Positions 29,550 to 39,216 of a stretch of 64,000 nt of DNA are shown here, piece after piece. This DNA comes from Pachysolen tannophilus NRRL Y-2460. Lineage: Eukaryota; Ascomycota; Pichiomycetes; Alaninales; Pachysolenaceae. The notes below the pieces were generated by a model, which did no database searches, was not told where the DNA came from, and saw only the letters and a list, made by a program, of their open reading frames with translations. The stretch spans positions 1,452,724-1,516,723 of the forward strand of contig KV454011.1 of the NCBI GenBank assembly GCA_001661245.1, read 5' to 3'. Position numbers and translations under genes: made by a program. The stretch's first letter is position 1. Every line of letters begins with the position of its first letter.

Positions 29550-30592
29550 ATGATTAGAACAACTAAACCAAAGACTGCAAGGTCCAAAAGAGCTTTGGCT
29601 AAGAAGGAACCTAAGATAGTGGAGAATGTTAAGACTGCTCTTTTCATTCCAGGTAGTTCTTCTAATAAATTTTTACATGATTGTACTGTTGATTTAAGCA
29701 ATTTGAAAAAACCAGATATTAAAAGGTTTAATAAGAAAAATGATATTTTAGCATTTGAAGATGCTTCTAAATTGGAATTTTTAAGTGAAAAGAATGATTG
29801 TTCTTTATTGGTTTTAAGTACAAATAATAAGAAAAGACCAAATACTTTAATATTTGCTAGAACTTTTAATTATAAGATATATGATATTATTGAATTATCT
29901 ATTTTAAATAATTATAAATTATTATCTGATTTTAAAAAAAAACTTTTGGTATAGGTTTAAAACCAATGTTTATTTTTAATGGACAAATTTTTGAAACTCA
30001 TCCTGTTTATAAACATTTAAAATCATTATTTTTAGATTTTTTCAGAGGTGAAGTTACAGATTTACAAGATTTGAGTGGATTACAACATATGATTGCAATA
30101 AGTGCTGCAGAAGTTGATGATATTGATGAAACTTTTTCAAAATTACCAATTGTTTATTTTAGAGTTTATAAATTGAAAACTTATAAGAGTAATCAACCAA
30201 AGATTCCAAGAGTTGAAATTGATGAAATTGGACCTCGTTTAAATTTTAAAGTTGGAAGATATGAAGAACCTTCTGCTGAATTGGAGAAAGAAGCTTTGGC
30301 AAGACCAAAACAATTAGAACAAAAGACAAAGAAGAATGTCGAAACCGATTTTATGGGAGATAAAGTTGCTCAAATCCATCTTGGTAAACAAGATTTGAGT
30401 AAATTACAAACTAGAAAGATGAAAGGGTTGAAAAGTAAATATGATCAGTTAAGCGATGATGACGACGATGATGTCGATGAATTCCAAGATGCTGTTGAAG
30501 ATTATGGTGAAGAAGAGGAGGAAGAAGAAGATGAAGAAGAAGAAGAAGAGGAGGAGGAACAACCTTCTTCAAAAAGGACAAAATTGAATTAG
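29550..30592 (+). CDS. RPF2: Ribosome production factor 2 (Brix domain), one apparent frameshift
   Basis: Nucleolar protein that, with Rrs1, loads 5S RNP onto pre-60S particles; essential in yeast. The first 131 codons (MIRTTKPKTARSKRALAKKE..., GYKIYDIIEL-type block, NYKLLSDFKKK) continue in another frame from GLKPMFIFNGQIFETHPVYK to the acidic C-terminus. The two frames meet at a run of nine A (29934-29942). Ten A would give SDFKKKTFGIGLKPMF, collinear with the yeast family (SDFKKLTFTVGLKPMF) and 347 residues in total against 344 in S. cerevisiae. All Brix motifs flank the break. This is most likely a homopolymer count error; slippage at the A-run is a less likely alternative. The C-terminus is Asp/Glu-rich. 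Confidence 0.93.
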
Positions 30593-30793
30593 GTTTTATT
30601 TTTATTGTATATTAATAGATGATCCAAATAATTATGGGAATCATCCATATATATAGATATATATTTATATGTATATCAAGATGGAACAATTAAATCTTCT
30701 GAGGTGAACACTAAATAATAATAAATTCTTTTACAAAAAAAAAAAAAAATAAAATAACTAAACAAAATATAAACGTTTGTTTTACTTCAAAAT

Positions 30794-32962
30794 CTAAAAT
30801 TTACAGCTTTCATAAAAAGTTTCCCATAATTCAATAACTTCCTTTTGGGATTCAATCAAACTTTCCCAATAAATTTCAAGTGAATTTTTAAAATCATTTA
30901 ATCTCTCAATTTCAAAAATTTTTAAATTAGATTTAATTTTATTCTCCAAATTCAGTTTTATAGTTTTCTCTTTTGTAATCATTTTTTCTAAATCTTCAAT
31001 CTCTTGTTCATAATTTTTTAATTTATCTATCTGAGTTGTATGAAATTTCAATTTAAACTTTGATAAATTTTTTTGTTTTTTAATAGATGAAGATGTTAAA
31101 ATTGTTAAATTATTTGAAACTTTTAATCTTTGTTCTAAAATCAATCTAATTGAGCCAATTAATCTGATGTATTCATCCACCGTATTGCCAATTGTTAACA
31201 ATTCACTCATAGAAAGTCTGTCCATTAACTCGCCTATATTTGAATTTAATTTCGAATAGTTATCAAATATCAAAGTTAATTCATTTGTAATTTCCAACTC
31301 GGTGAGTTGTTTTGAAATTTTCAAAAATTCATCTAATGATAACACTAGATCCTGTCTAGTGGTTATAACCATCTCTAAAGATCTATATAAAGATTTCAAT
31401 TCAGCTTCAAGATCATCAATATATTGAGTCTTTTCAACAAAATATGGATCCTGTTCCACGTACTTTGGTTGTGATAAGGAAAATGCACCTGTAATTGCAG
31501 ACATAAATCCACTATTTGAAGATGAATTTGATGTAACCGAGTTAAAATTTAAATCTAAAGATGAACTTAATTCATCATCACTATTAGCACCATTGGATAC
31601 ATCGGCTCCAATCTTGTCAGATTGGTTATGATAATGGATATTCTCCCTTTCCTTTGACTCACTATTGAAATTTTCACTACTCAAGAATATTATAAAATCA
31701 TAATCTTTTTGTAAAACGTTATGTTGACTAATCTTGGTCAACATTCTTTCCAATAACAATCTTCTGTTTTCCACAAAATTTTCATTGAATCTACCAACAA
31801 CTTGTTTTTCAGGTGGCGGTGGAATAATGTAACCTGGATGATTGTGAGCTAATTGGTTATACAACCACAAGAAATCTTTATAACGTCTAGTTACAGTAAC
31901 CTCCTTATTATCATTATTTTCATCATCTTCATTTTTAATCAAAGCAGGAGAGTTTGATATTGTGGCAACTCTATACACAATATGTGCATTAGTCAATTCA
32001 CCTACTTTGATCGGATCTCCAACAGTAATTGAAAAATTATACTCTGGTTGTATTTGGTTTAATAATTCCTGAACATCACCTTGTTGTTGTGCAGCAATTG
32101 TGGAATTAGCTGTTGAAGATGGAGATAAATTATTATTATTATTTACTCCAGTCAGCAGTCTTGATGATTTCCTGATTGGTGACGAAATAGTATGTGTAGT
32201 TTCAAATAACGGCTTATCAATAGACTTAATTAATTCTTCTCCACGGTCAATTATCTTACCCCTTGGTTCCTCATTATCCTCGATATTGCCATTATTACCA
32301 CCAACCAATCCTAGAGGATCAATATCTTTTTCCTGTGTTGCTTTTGAATTTTCCTCTTCCAGTTGCTTCTTCTGCAATTCCTCTTGTAAAGGTTTTCTAA
32401 CGTGACGACCAAATCTTCTTGCCCTTGGAGCTACATACATTGAAGCAGAATTTTTCCTCAAAGCAACCTTCTTTGGTGAAGGAGATGTTGTCTTTTCATT
32501 ATTCTCATCTACAACAGCAACCGGTAAGATCAAATCATCCTTATTGGATTGAAATAAATTTTCATCTTTATTGAGTTTAACTGATTCAATATTATCGTTC
32601 TCATTATCATTTTCATCAATCAACGAGCTTAACAATTCTTTTTTCTTAATTTTCGATTCATCTTGCTGTTGCTCTAATTCGTATTCTTTAATGTAATTGC
32701 TATTACTATTAATATTGTTATTATTGTAGCCATCATCTTCCTCATCATGATCATGATCACGTTCATGTTCATGTTCATGTTCTTCTTCTTCTTCTTCTTC
32801 TTCTTCTTCATCGACATGCGTAGCATTCAACGTATCATTTAATTCATCAACATTCTCATCTCTAAACAGGTTTTCATTTAATATATCAGCATAATTGGTA
32901 GTTCTAGGTGCTGGAGATGATTCCAATAGATCACCCCAATGCGATTCTGATAAATCATCCAT
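30794..32962 (-). CDS. VPS5: Retromer sorting nexin Vps5 (PX-BAR)
   Basis: Membrane-bending subunit of retromer for endosome-to-Golgi retrieval, usually paired with Vps17. 722 residues from ATG 32962 (MDDLSESHWGDLLESSP); the upstream TTG is not used. The long acidic, His/Glu-repeat N-terminus (1-300) includes a basic block, RRFGRHVRKPLQEEL. The PX domain is at about 305-425, with RRYKDFLWLYNQL and IIPPPPEKQVVGRF, the PI3P-binding and proline-loop motifs. The C-terminal BAR domain is about 495-722 (DPYFVEKTQYIDDLEAELK onward). It is convergent with RPF2 and divergent from UFE1 across 191 bp. Confidence 0.93.
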   Translation of the reverse strand: MDDLSESHWGDLLESSPAPRTTNYADILNENLFRDENVDELNDTLNATHVDEEEEEEEEEEHEHEHERDHDHDEEDDGYNNNNINSNSNYIKEYELEQQQDESKIKKKELLSSLIDENDNENDNIESVKLNKDENLFQSNKDDLILPVAVVDENNEKTTSPSPKKVALRKNSASMYVAPRARRFGRHVRKPLQEELQKKQLEEENSKATQEKDIDPLGLVGGNNGNIEDNEEPRGKIIDRGEELIKSIDKPLFETTHTISSPIRKSSRLLTGVNNNNNLSPSSTANSTIAAQQQGDVQELLNQIQPEYNFSITVGDPIKVGELTNAHIVYRVATISNSPALIKNEDDENNDNKEVTVTRRYKDFLWLYNQLAHNHPGYIIPPPPEKQVVGRFNENFVENRRLLLERMLTKISQHNVLQKDYDFIIFLSSENFNSESKERENIHYHNQSDKIGADVSNGANSDDELSSSLDLNFNSVTSNSSSNSGFMSAITGAFSLSQPKYVEQDPYFVEKTQYIDDLEAELKSLYRSLEMVITTRQDLVLSLDEFLKISKQLTELEITNELTLIFDNYSKLNSNIGELMDRLSMSELLTIGNTVDEYIRLIGSIRLILEQRLKVSNNLTILTSSSIKKQKNLSKFKLKFHTTQIDKLKNYEQEIEDLEKMITKEKTIKLNLENKIKSNLKIFEIERLNDFKNSLEIYWESLIESQKEVIELWETFYESCKF

Positions 32963-33153
32963 CTTCTTCAATCGTTTCTTATTAATATTATAAAATTTAT
33001 TTGATAAGACAGAGTTATTTTTTTACTCAATTTTTTTTAGTAAAAAAACAAAATTCTTAACGTTGTAAATTTAAATCATTATTTTTAAAAGCTTTTTAAG
33101 ACGATTTTTAAACGTTTTCACAATTGGAATAAAAGAAATTGAATAGGCGGGAT

Positions 33154-34275
33154 ATGACTGATTTGACTCCTTTGTTCAATCAGTGTGTTAAGATAGTTGA
33201 AAAAGAGTTTGATGTTGACGAGCATCTGAAAAGTAATAAGAAAAATGTATTGGCATCTATAAACAAGCTGGATTTAGAATTCAATACAAAATTTATAAAT
33301 GATTGTTCGAATTTGAGTAAGACAATACAAGAATTCAAGACTCAGATTAATCAAATAAGACAGCCATATTTGTTATTGGATTTAGATGGTAATGGCAATG
33401 GTACTGGTGGTCGTGGTCATGGCCATGGCGGTGGCGGTAGCGGTGGTCACGGGGATAGGGATGGCGATGGTACATTGTCTGAAAGTGATAAAGATTTGAT
33501 TGATGAATCAACTTCGATTACGTTGCACAAATTGATCAAAAAGTTTAAAGAGTTGGAAGAGTTGAACCAGTATAAAATTGAAAATGTTGATAATAAGGTG
33601 ATAGAGGACATTGGAAGTGTTAGTGGGAATTTTTTAAAATTTTTAGTTGGTGATTTGGATCTTGATGAGGAAGATAACAATAAATTATATGTCAAGACTA
33701 TGATTATAGTGAGAAATTCCATATTGAAATATTTATCAAATCGATTAAAACAGGAAAGTGAAGATTTATCTGAAATGAAAGAAATCAGATTATCTAGAAA
33801 GAAAGAAATGAATAAAAGTTCATTTGCATCAAATTATTCAAATATCAATTCTTCAAATGGATTGGATATAGATAATGGATCAAGCAATTTCTTATTGATT
33901 GATGAAGAACAAGAAAAATCCAACCAAGAATTTTTACAAAAATTATCTTCAAAGCAACAAACAGTGTTGAAGAATGAAAATTTAAATATCTTGTTGAAAT
34001 TTAAAAATGAAGAATCTGCAAAGATAAAAGTCTTGGAAAGTTCAATTATGGACATTTTAAATCTACAAAAAGAATTGTCCATATATATTGACGAACAAAA
34101 TGTCAAGATCAATAGCCTTGAAGATCTTAATGATGATATCTTGCTCAATTTGAAAAGCGGGAATAAAGAAATTTTGAAAACAAGTGAAAGGTACTCGAAC
34201 GGAACTTCAAATATAGTGATGCTTATTATACTATTAGGGTTTATAGTCTTATTCTTAGATTTTATAAAACCTTAG
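33154..34275 (+). CDS. UFE1: ER Qa-SNARE Ufe1 (syntaxin-18 family)
   Basis: t-SNARE for Golgi-to-ER retrograde fusion and ER homotypic fusion. 373 residues from ATG 33154 (MTDLTPLFNQCVKIVEKEF), the family's typical beginning; a TTG five codons upstream is ignored. A Gly/His/Asp-rich insert (about residues 77-105, GNGTGGRGHGHGGGGSGGHG) looks lineage-specific. The SNARE motif (about 285-340) keeps the zero-layer Gln in SIYIDEQNVKINSLEDL. The tail anchor is IVMLIILLGFIVLFLDFI at the C-terminus. Next is HBS1 on the same strand. Confidence 0.9.
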   Translation: MTDLTPLFNQCVKIVEKEFDVDEHLKSNKKNVLASINKLDLEFNTKFINDCSNLSKTIQEFKTQINQIRQPYLLLDLDGNGNGTGGRGHGHGGGGSGGHGDRDGDGTLSESDKDLIDESTSITLHKLIKKFKELEELNQYKIENVDNKVIEDIGSVSGNFLKFLVGDLDLDEEDNNKLYVKTMIIVRNSILKYLSNRLKQESEDLSEMKEIRLSRKKEMNKSSFASNYSNINSSNGLDIDNGSSNFLLIDEEQEKSNQEFLQKLSSKQQTVLKNENLNILLKFKNEESAKIKVLESSIMDILNLQKELSIYIDEQNVKINSLEDLNDDILLNLKSGNKEILKTSERYSNGTSNIVMLIILLGFIVLFLDFIKP

Positions 34276-34490
34276 ACTCTAAATAATAAAAAAGCTTTAC
34301 CCATCTTTTATCTTATAAATTTGTAATGACTCAACAACCTGTTGAAAGTACTATTTGCAAAGTCTCAAAAATTGTGCATTTTCTCAAAACCTCGATGTGT
34401 AAATATTAAATATATTATATATTTATACTAATTATATATTATTTAAGTTAATTGTTAAGGTATAATTTTTTTCTCCATCAATTATAGAAG

Positions 34491-37215
34491 ATGTCGAGAC
34501 TTGATGACTTTGACGAAGATGATTTGAATGATTATCAAAATGAGGAATTAAGTGGAGGCGAAGAATTCATTGAAGATGAATTATCAAATGAAGATTTAGA
34601 TCTTTTATATGATTTATTACCAAAGTTAAAAGATCAATTTGCAAATTATAATAATTCACTGATTAACGACCAAGTGTTGAAAGAAACATTATGGTACAAC
34701 TACTATAACTTAGAGGACTCAATCAAGGAGATCAAATCTAAATTCAAACCAGTCAAGAAAACTGAAATTGAAGGTATGTATATTTATTTAAAAAAAAAAT
34801 AGCCATTTTTTGAGCTCTATTTTTTTTTTTATTTTTTTATTTCTTCTCTATCTTGAATTGATTACAATGTTTGTTTGATTCTATTAAGTGTTTCTTTGAA
34901 GGGTTTCCTTCTTAAATTTTGTTTTTTTTCCATCCAAGAGTTCTTTTCTAATAGTCGTTGTGTATGGTATGGATAAAGAATGAAAATAAAAAAAAAATTG
35001 ACTAATTGTGAAAGAGAAAGAAAACTAACTTGTTTATTATGATGTATGATGATTAGGTGCCACTAATAAAGTAGGGTCTTCAAAATTGGCGATGTTGGCT
35101 AAGAAGAGAGCAGCAAAGAGAAGTGAGGTGTCTTTAGAAAGTACAATACAAAGTAGTAATTCCAATTCAGCAATTTCAATTTTAGATAGATTGTCTAAAA
35201 ATATCAATAAACATGAACCCGAACCTAGAAGAAGACGAAGACTTCCATTGAGGCCAAAACATATAAGGAATTTGAATGATCAAGTGAAAGAACAAGAAAG
35301 AATTAATGAAGTGCCCACATTTTCTGAAGGTACAAAAGAAATTACAATGGATCCCCAGGCCTCAAAGGAAAAACAAAATAGTTTGCTCAAATTCAGATTT
35401 GTGGTGACTCAACAATTAAATCCAAATTTATTAGGAGATCCTCAAAAATCAATTACTTTCACTTTAGCAAAAGAACTGGAAAAGGAAAACTTTTACGAAA
35501 GAAAAAAATCTTACAAACGTACATTAATAGAATCAAAAATACTATATCCAATCCCATTTTTATTCGATGATACTAACAAGAATAATGAATTGTTGCCATT
35601 AGCCAAAAAAATTAAAACCAATTTCAGTAAGGCAAGCCCCGATGATATTATTATCGCTGCTCAGAAGCAAGCTTTTGAAAGTGAAGGAAAACAAATTGAA
35701 ACAGTCAATAAAAACTTGTCTAATTTAAAAATTAGTAACAAAAAAGGTATTTATAAATCCACAGCTCCAAAGTTGAAAAATTTAGACGTAAGACAAGAAT
35801 TGATTCAAAAAAACTTAAAACCAGCACTATCATTTGTAGTTTTTGGTCATGTTGACTCTGGGAAATCTACAATGATTGGTAGGTTATTGTATGATTTGAA
35901 AATTGTTGATTCAAAAACATTACATAAATTGACTTTGGAGAGTGAAAGAATGGGTAAATCGTCATTTGCTTTAGCTTGGGTTATGGACCAGACTTCTGAA
36001 GAGCGTACTCGTGGTGTGACAATTGATATTGTTCAAACCCAATTTGAAACCAATGATTCAAATTTTACAATAATTGACTCCCCGGGACATAAAGATTTTA
36101 TTCCACAAATGATCAACGGTGTTTCTCAGGCAGATCTAGGTATATTAATAATTGATGCCAATAATTTTGAAAGTGGATTTGGTTTGAATGGTCAAACAAG
36201 GGAACAAATATTAATTGCTAAAAATCTTGGGTTGGATAAGTTGGTAATTGCAATTAATAAGATGGATATATTTAACTACGATCAGGATAGATTCCAATAT
36301 ATTAAAGAGCAATTATTGACATATTTGACGAATAACGATATTGGATATGAATTATCAAATTTAAAATTTTTACCTTGCTCCGGTTTAATTGGTGGAAACA
36401 TTGTAAATAAATTTACAGGTAATGAACTGGATTGGTATCAAGGTGGTACTTTGATAGAATTGTTGGAGGAAGAAAATAAATTGAAACATGGAAAAGAGGA
36501 TTCACTTCAAGCATTAATTGATGAGTTATTTTTAATGACCACGAATGATATTGACGAAGGTTCGAATAAAGGTGATGATTTAACAATCAATGGAAGGATT
36601 AATTCGGGTATAATACAACCTGGAGAATCAATAATATCTTTACCAACAAAGCAAGTTTTTGTTGTTGAGCAGTCAGCAATTTTGAAGGAAAACAATCAAC
36701 CTATAAAACAAAAGTTAATAACTAGAGGTGAATTTGTCACTTTAAAGTTGAAAAAAAACCAAGCACTGTCAGATCCAGTTGATGAAACGGTAAAAGTAGG
36801 CGATGTCTTTGTCAAGATCTCCAACGCTAATTTTGACTTGAACTCTATACCAATTAAGAATTCAGTCATTTTTAAACTGAGCTTGAAAATTTTTGAGTCT
36901 TTAAACAGACCACTCTTGATTGGTACCCCATTCGTCTTATTTAGAAACAGTATTGCAGTTCCTGCAAAGATAACCAAGATCCATTCTGTTTTACGTAAAA
37001 CATTGGATGAAAATGGCCATTACAAGAACTTGAAGAAAACCAAAAATTTGAAACATGTCAGTTCTTCACAGTCGGCACAAGTGGATATTCAGCTCATGGA
37101 TAACAGACAATTACCTCTAACTCGTTACCAAGATAATACTACTTTGGGAAGAGTCGTTATTAGAAAAGATGGTATTATTGTTAGCGCCGGTGTTGTTGAT
37201 CAAATATATACTTAA
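34491..37215 (+). CDS. HBS1: Hbs1 (Hbs1/Ski7-type) translational GTPase, two exons
   Basis: Partner of Dom34 that rescues stalled ribosomes (no-go and nonstop decay). Exon 1 (34491-34773) encodes the Hbs1 N-terminal domain (DEDDLNDYQNEEL, ETLWYNYYNLEDSIKEIKSK). Exon 2 (35057-37215) encodes a linker and an eRF3/EF-1A-like GTPase. Total 813 residues. GTP motifs are intact: G1 GHVDSGKST, G3 DSPGHKDF, G4 NKMD, so it is catalytically Hbs1-like rather than degenerate as in S. cerevisiae Ski7. In many non-duplicated yeasts one HBS1/SKI7 gene makes both proteins by alternative splicing at this position; the intron site here fits that arrangement but does not prove it. Confidence 0.93.
34774..35056 (+). 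other. Intron in HBS1
   Basis: 283 nt, phase 1. Donor GTATGT, candidate branch sites AACTAAC (35022-35028) and GACTAAT (about 34999-35005), acceptor ATTAG. Two branch-like sites leave room for alternative 3' splice choice. Confidence 0.88.
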
Positions 37216-37532
37216 ATATTTCTTTTTCAGTTTTCCCTTCACCAAAAAAGTTATTTTTACTCTCACCAATACCATCAATTGGAACTTGGATTCTCTTCCA
37301 AGAACACCATTTGAAAGATAATTGTAACTTTTACGCCTGTAGAGTTGTCGCTCCTTCCATGGAACGATTTGGAGAGTGGACACGCCTTTTGAAATCTGTC
37401 AGAGTAAAGCACCGAAGCATATATGGAGCACAACAGTTGACGTTTAGTATGTTGTTGATATTTCGATATTCACCGTAAGATCATAGATATTCAGGTATGG
37501 TGATATCTCATTACGACAGGATTGGGCAGTAA
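37216..37532. promoter_or_regulatory. Intergenic HBS1-MDM10
   Basis: 317 bp between two same-strand genes, less AT-rich than most spacers here (CTTCCATGGAACG, CACCGAAGC). No element recognised. Confidence 0.4.
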
Positions 37533-39104
37533 ATGATTGGGTATATGGATTACGTAGAGAAATGTTTTTATTCTACCACCAATTGGAATATAGACAATTT
37601 GACTGAGAATATATTGTCAACTTCAGAGAATTTGATAAATTTTAAATTACCAAAAGGTTTTAAATTTGATATCAGTTCAAATTCAACTGATTATAATTAT
37701 TCAAGTTTGAGTTTATCCAATAATGGGAAGTTGTCGGGGTCTTTAGCGTATTTGTATTGTTCTAAAAAATTGAAAATTGTTAATGGTACAAAAAATATTT
37801 CTTTACAAGAGGCAATTGATGGATATAGAGTAATTGAAAATCCTTTAAATAATTATGATTTTCTAGACAAGAAGAGGTCTCATGAAGATGGATCTTTGTT
37901 ATATGGACGTATGCATTTTCCAACAAGGGCCTTGGAAGCAATGATGATAAAAAGATTATCACCTACCTCGCAATTCACAGTCAAATGTATTAATTTGCCA
38001 AAACAAGTGAAAAATCAACTGAACCCTGGTATTATCACATTTTATTATCAAAATGATTTTGGGAAATATTCTAGGGAGTTTATATTCTCATCCAATGAAG
38101 CATTGATGGGATTTAGGTTCTTGTATAATATCGGATCCAACAAGAAGAATTTCAACTCTAAGAATAACACTAGTGGTGCTAATACGAATTTTAACACCAA
38201 CAATTCAAATAGTTTTGATAGTACTATAATCAAAAACTTTCACATGTACAATTCTATGTTATCATTAGGGACGGAGGTCTGGTATGGTGCTTTGAATATG
38301 TCACCTGGTTTGTCAAGTTCCTTACGTTATGCAACTCATTCTACTTCAACTGGGAAACCATTGACAATGACATTGTCTTGTAACCCCATTTTAGGAAATA
38401 TTTCATCTTCATATTCTGTAAAGACCAGCGTAAGTTCAACTTTTTGCTCGAAATACGATTTTAACATATATTCTTATGAAAGTAATTTATCGTTGGGTTG
38501 TGAATTATGGAAATTTTCTCATTCAAAAAATCCTAAGGTAGAATCTGATGTAGAAAGTCGGCGAAAAGATAAGAAGAAAGTTATTTTAGAAAATATCAAT
38601 GGATCAGATGATGATTTCAGAGTTTTGAATAAAAGCTTTCCTATTCTAAATGATAAAGGAAACAAAAAGCGAAGTATTGTTCATGGTATTGATGACGCAG
38701 ATTACATTCATAAGGAAAATTTAATCATACCTCAATACAATCCATACTATATAAATGTTGAGAATATAAATCGAAATAATAATGCATCAAGCTCGAATAA
38801 TAACAATAACAACAATAATAATAATCATAATAACAAAAACAATAACTTTAAAAAAAATAACAATAATTCCAGTTCAGAAGACGCTGAAAGTAATGATGTT
38901 ATTGCAACTTTTAGTAAATTAGTCAGCGACAGTGATTTTTCTAGTGTAATTAAAGCATCAACATCTTTGAAAGATAAAAATTTGAAGCTCTTGTGGCAAG
39001 GAAGATTTAATGGGTTCTTATTATCTGGTGGTTGTTGTATTTCTTTCAGAGAGCAAGTTCCTCAGTTGCCAGTTGTAGGCCTACAAGTACAGTATTCTTC
39101 ATAA
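37533..39104 (+). CDS. MDM10: Mitochondrial outer-membrane beta-barrel protein Mdm10
   Basis: Outer-membrane anchor of the ERMES ER-mitochondria tether and a SAM-complex accessory. 523 residues. The N-terminal block MIGYMDYVEKCFYSTTNWN matches the family start (M-x-x-YMDxVxxxFxxxTxW). The barrel signatures LPKGFKFDISS, LYGRMHFPTRALEAM and GALNMSPGLSSSLRYATHST are present, with the terminal strand GGCCISFREQVPQLPVVGLQ. Asn-rich loops (about 205-230 and 410-435) are inserted between strands. It is convergent with SWC3 at 112 bp. Confidence 0.92.
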   Translation: MIGYMDYVEKCFYSTTNWNIDNLTENILSTSENLINFKLPKGFKFDISSNSTDYNYSSLSLSNNGKLSGSLAYLYCSKKLKIVNGTKNISLQEAIDGYRVIENPLNNYDFLDKKRSHEDGSLLYGRMHFPTRALEAMMIKRLSPTSQFTVKCINLPKQVKNQLNPGIITFYYQNDFGKYSREFIFSSNEALMGFRFLYNIGSNKKNFNSKNNTSGANTNFNTNNSNSFDSTIIKNFHMYNSMLSLGTEVWYGALNMSPGLSSSLRYATHSTSTGKPLTMTLSCNPILGNISSSYSVKTSVSSTFCSKYDFNIYSYESNLSLGCELWKFSHSKNPKVESDVESRRKDKKKVILENINGSDDDFRVLNKSFPILNDKGNKKRSIVHGIDDADYIHKENLIIPQYNPYYINVENINRNNNASSSNNNNNNNNNNHNNKNNNFKKNNNNSSSEDAESNDVIATFSKLVSDSDFSSVIKASTSLKDKNLKLLWQGRFNGFLLSGGCCISFREQVPQLPVVGLQVQYSS

Positions 39105-39216
39105 TAAAAATATTTTCCTATCCATATAGAATTTCTTTACATTTTATTAATATATATTACAAATGATTTATAAAATCATCAAAAATGTCAACATTTAAGT
39201 ATTCAGCCTGGTGAGC

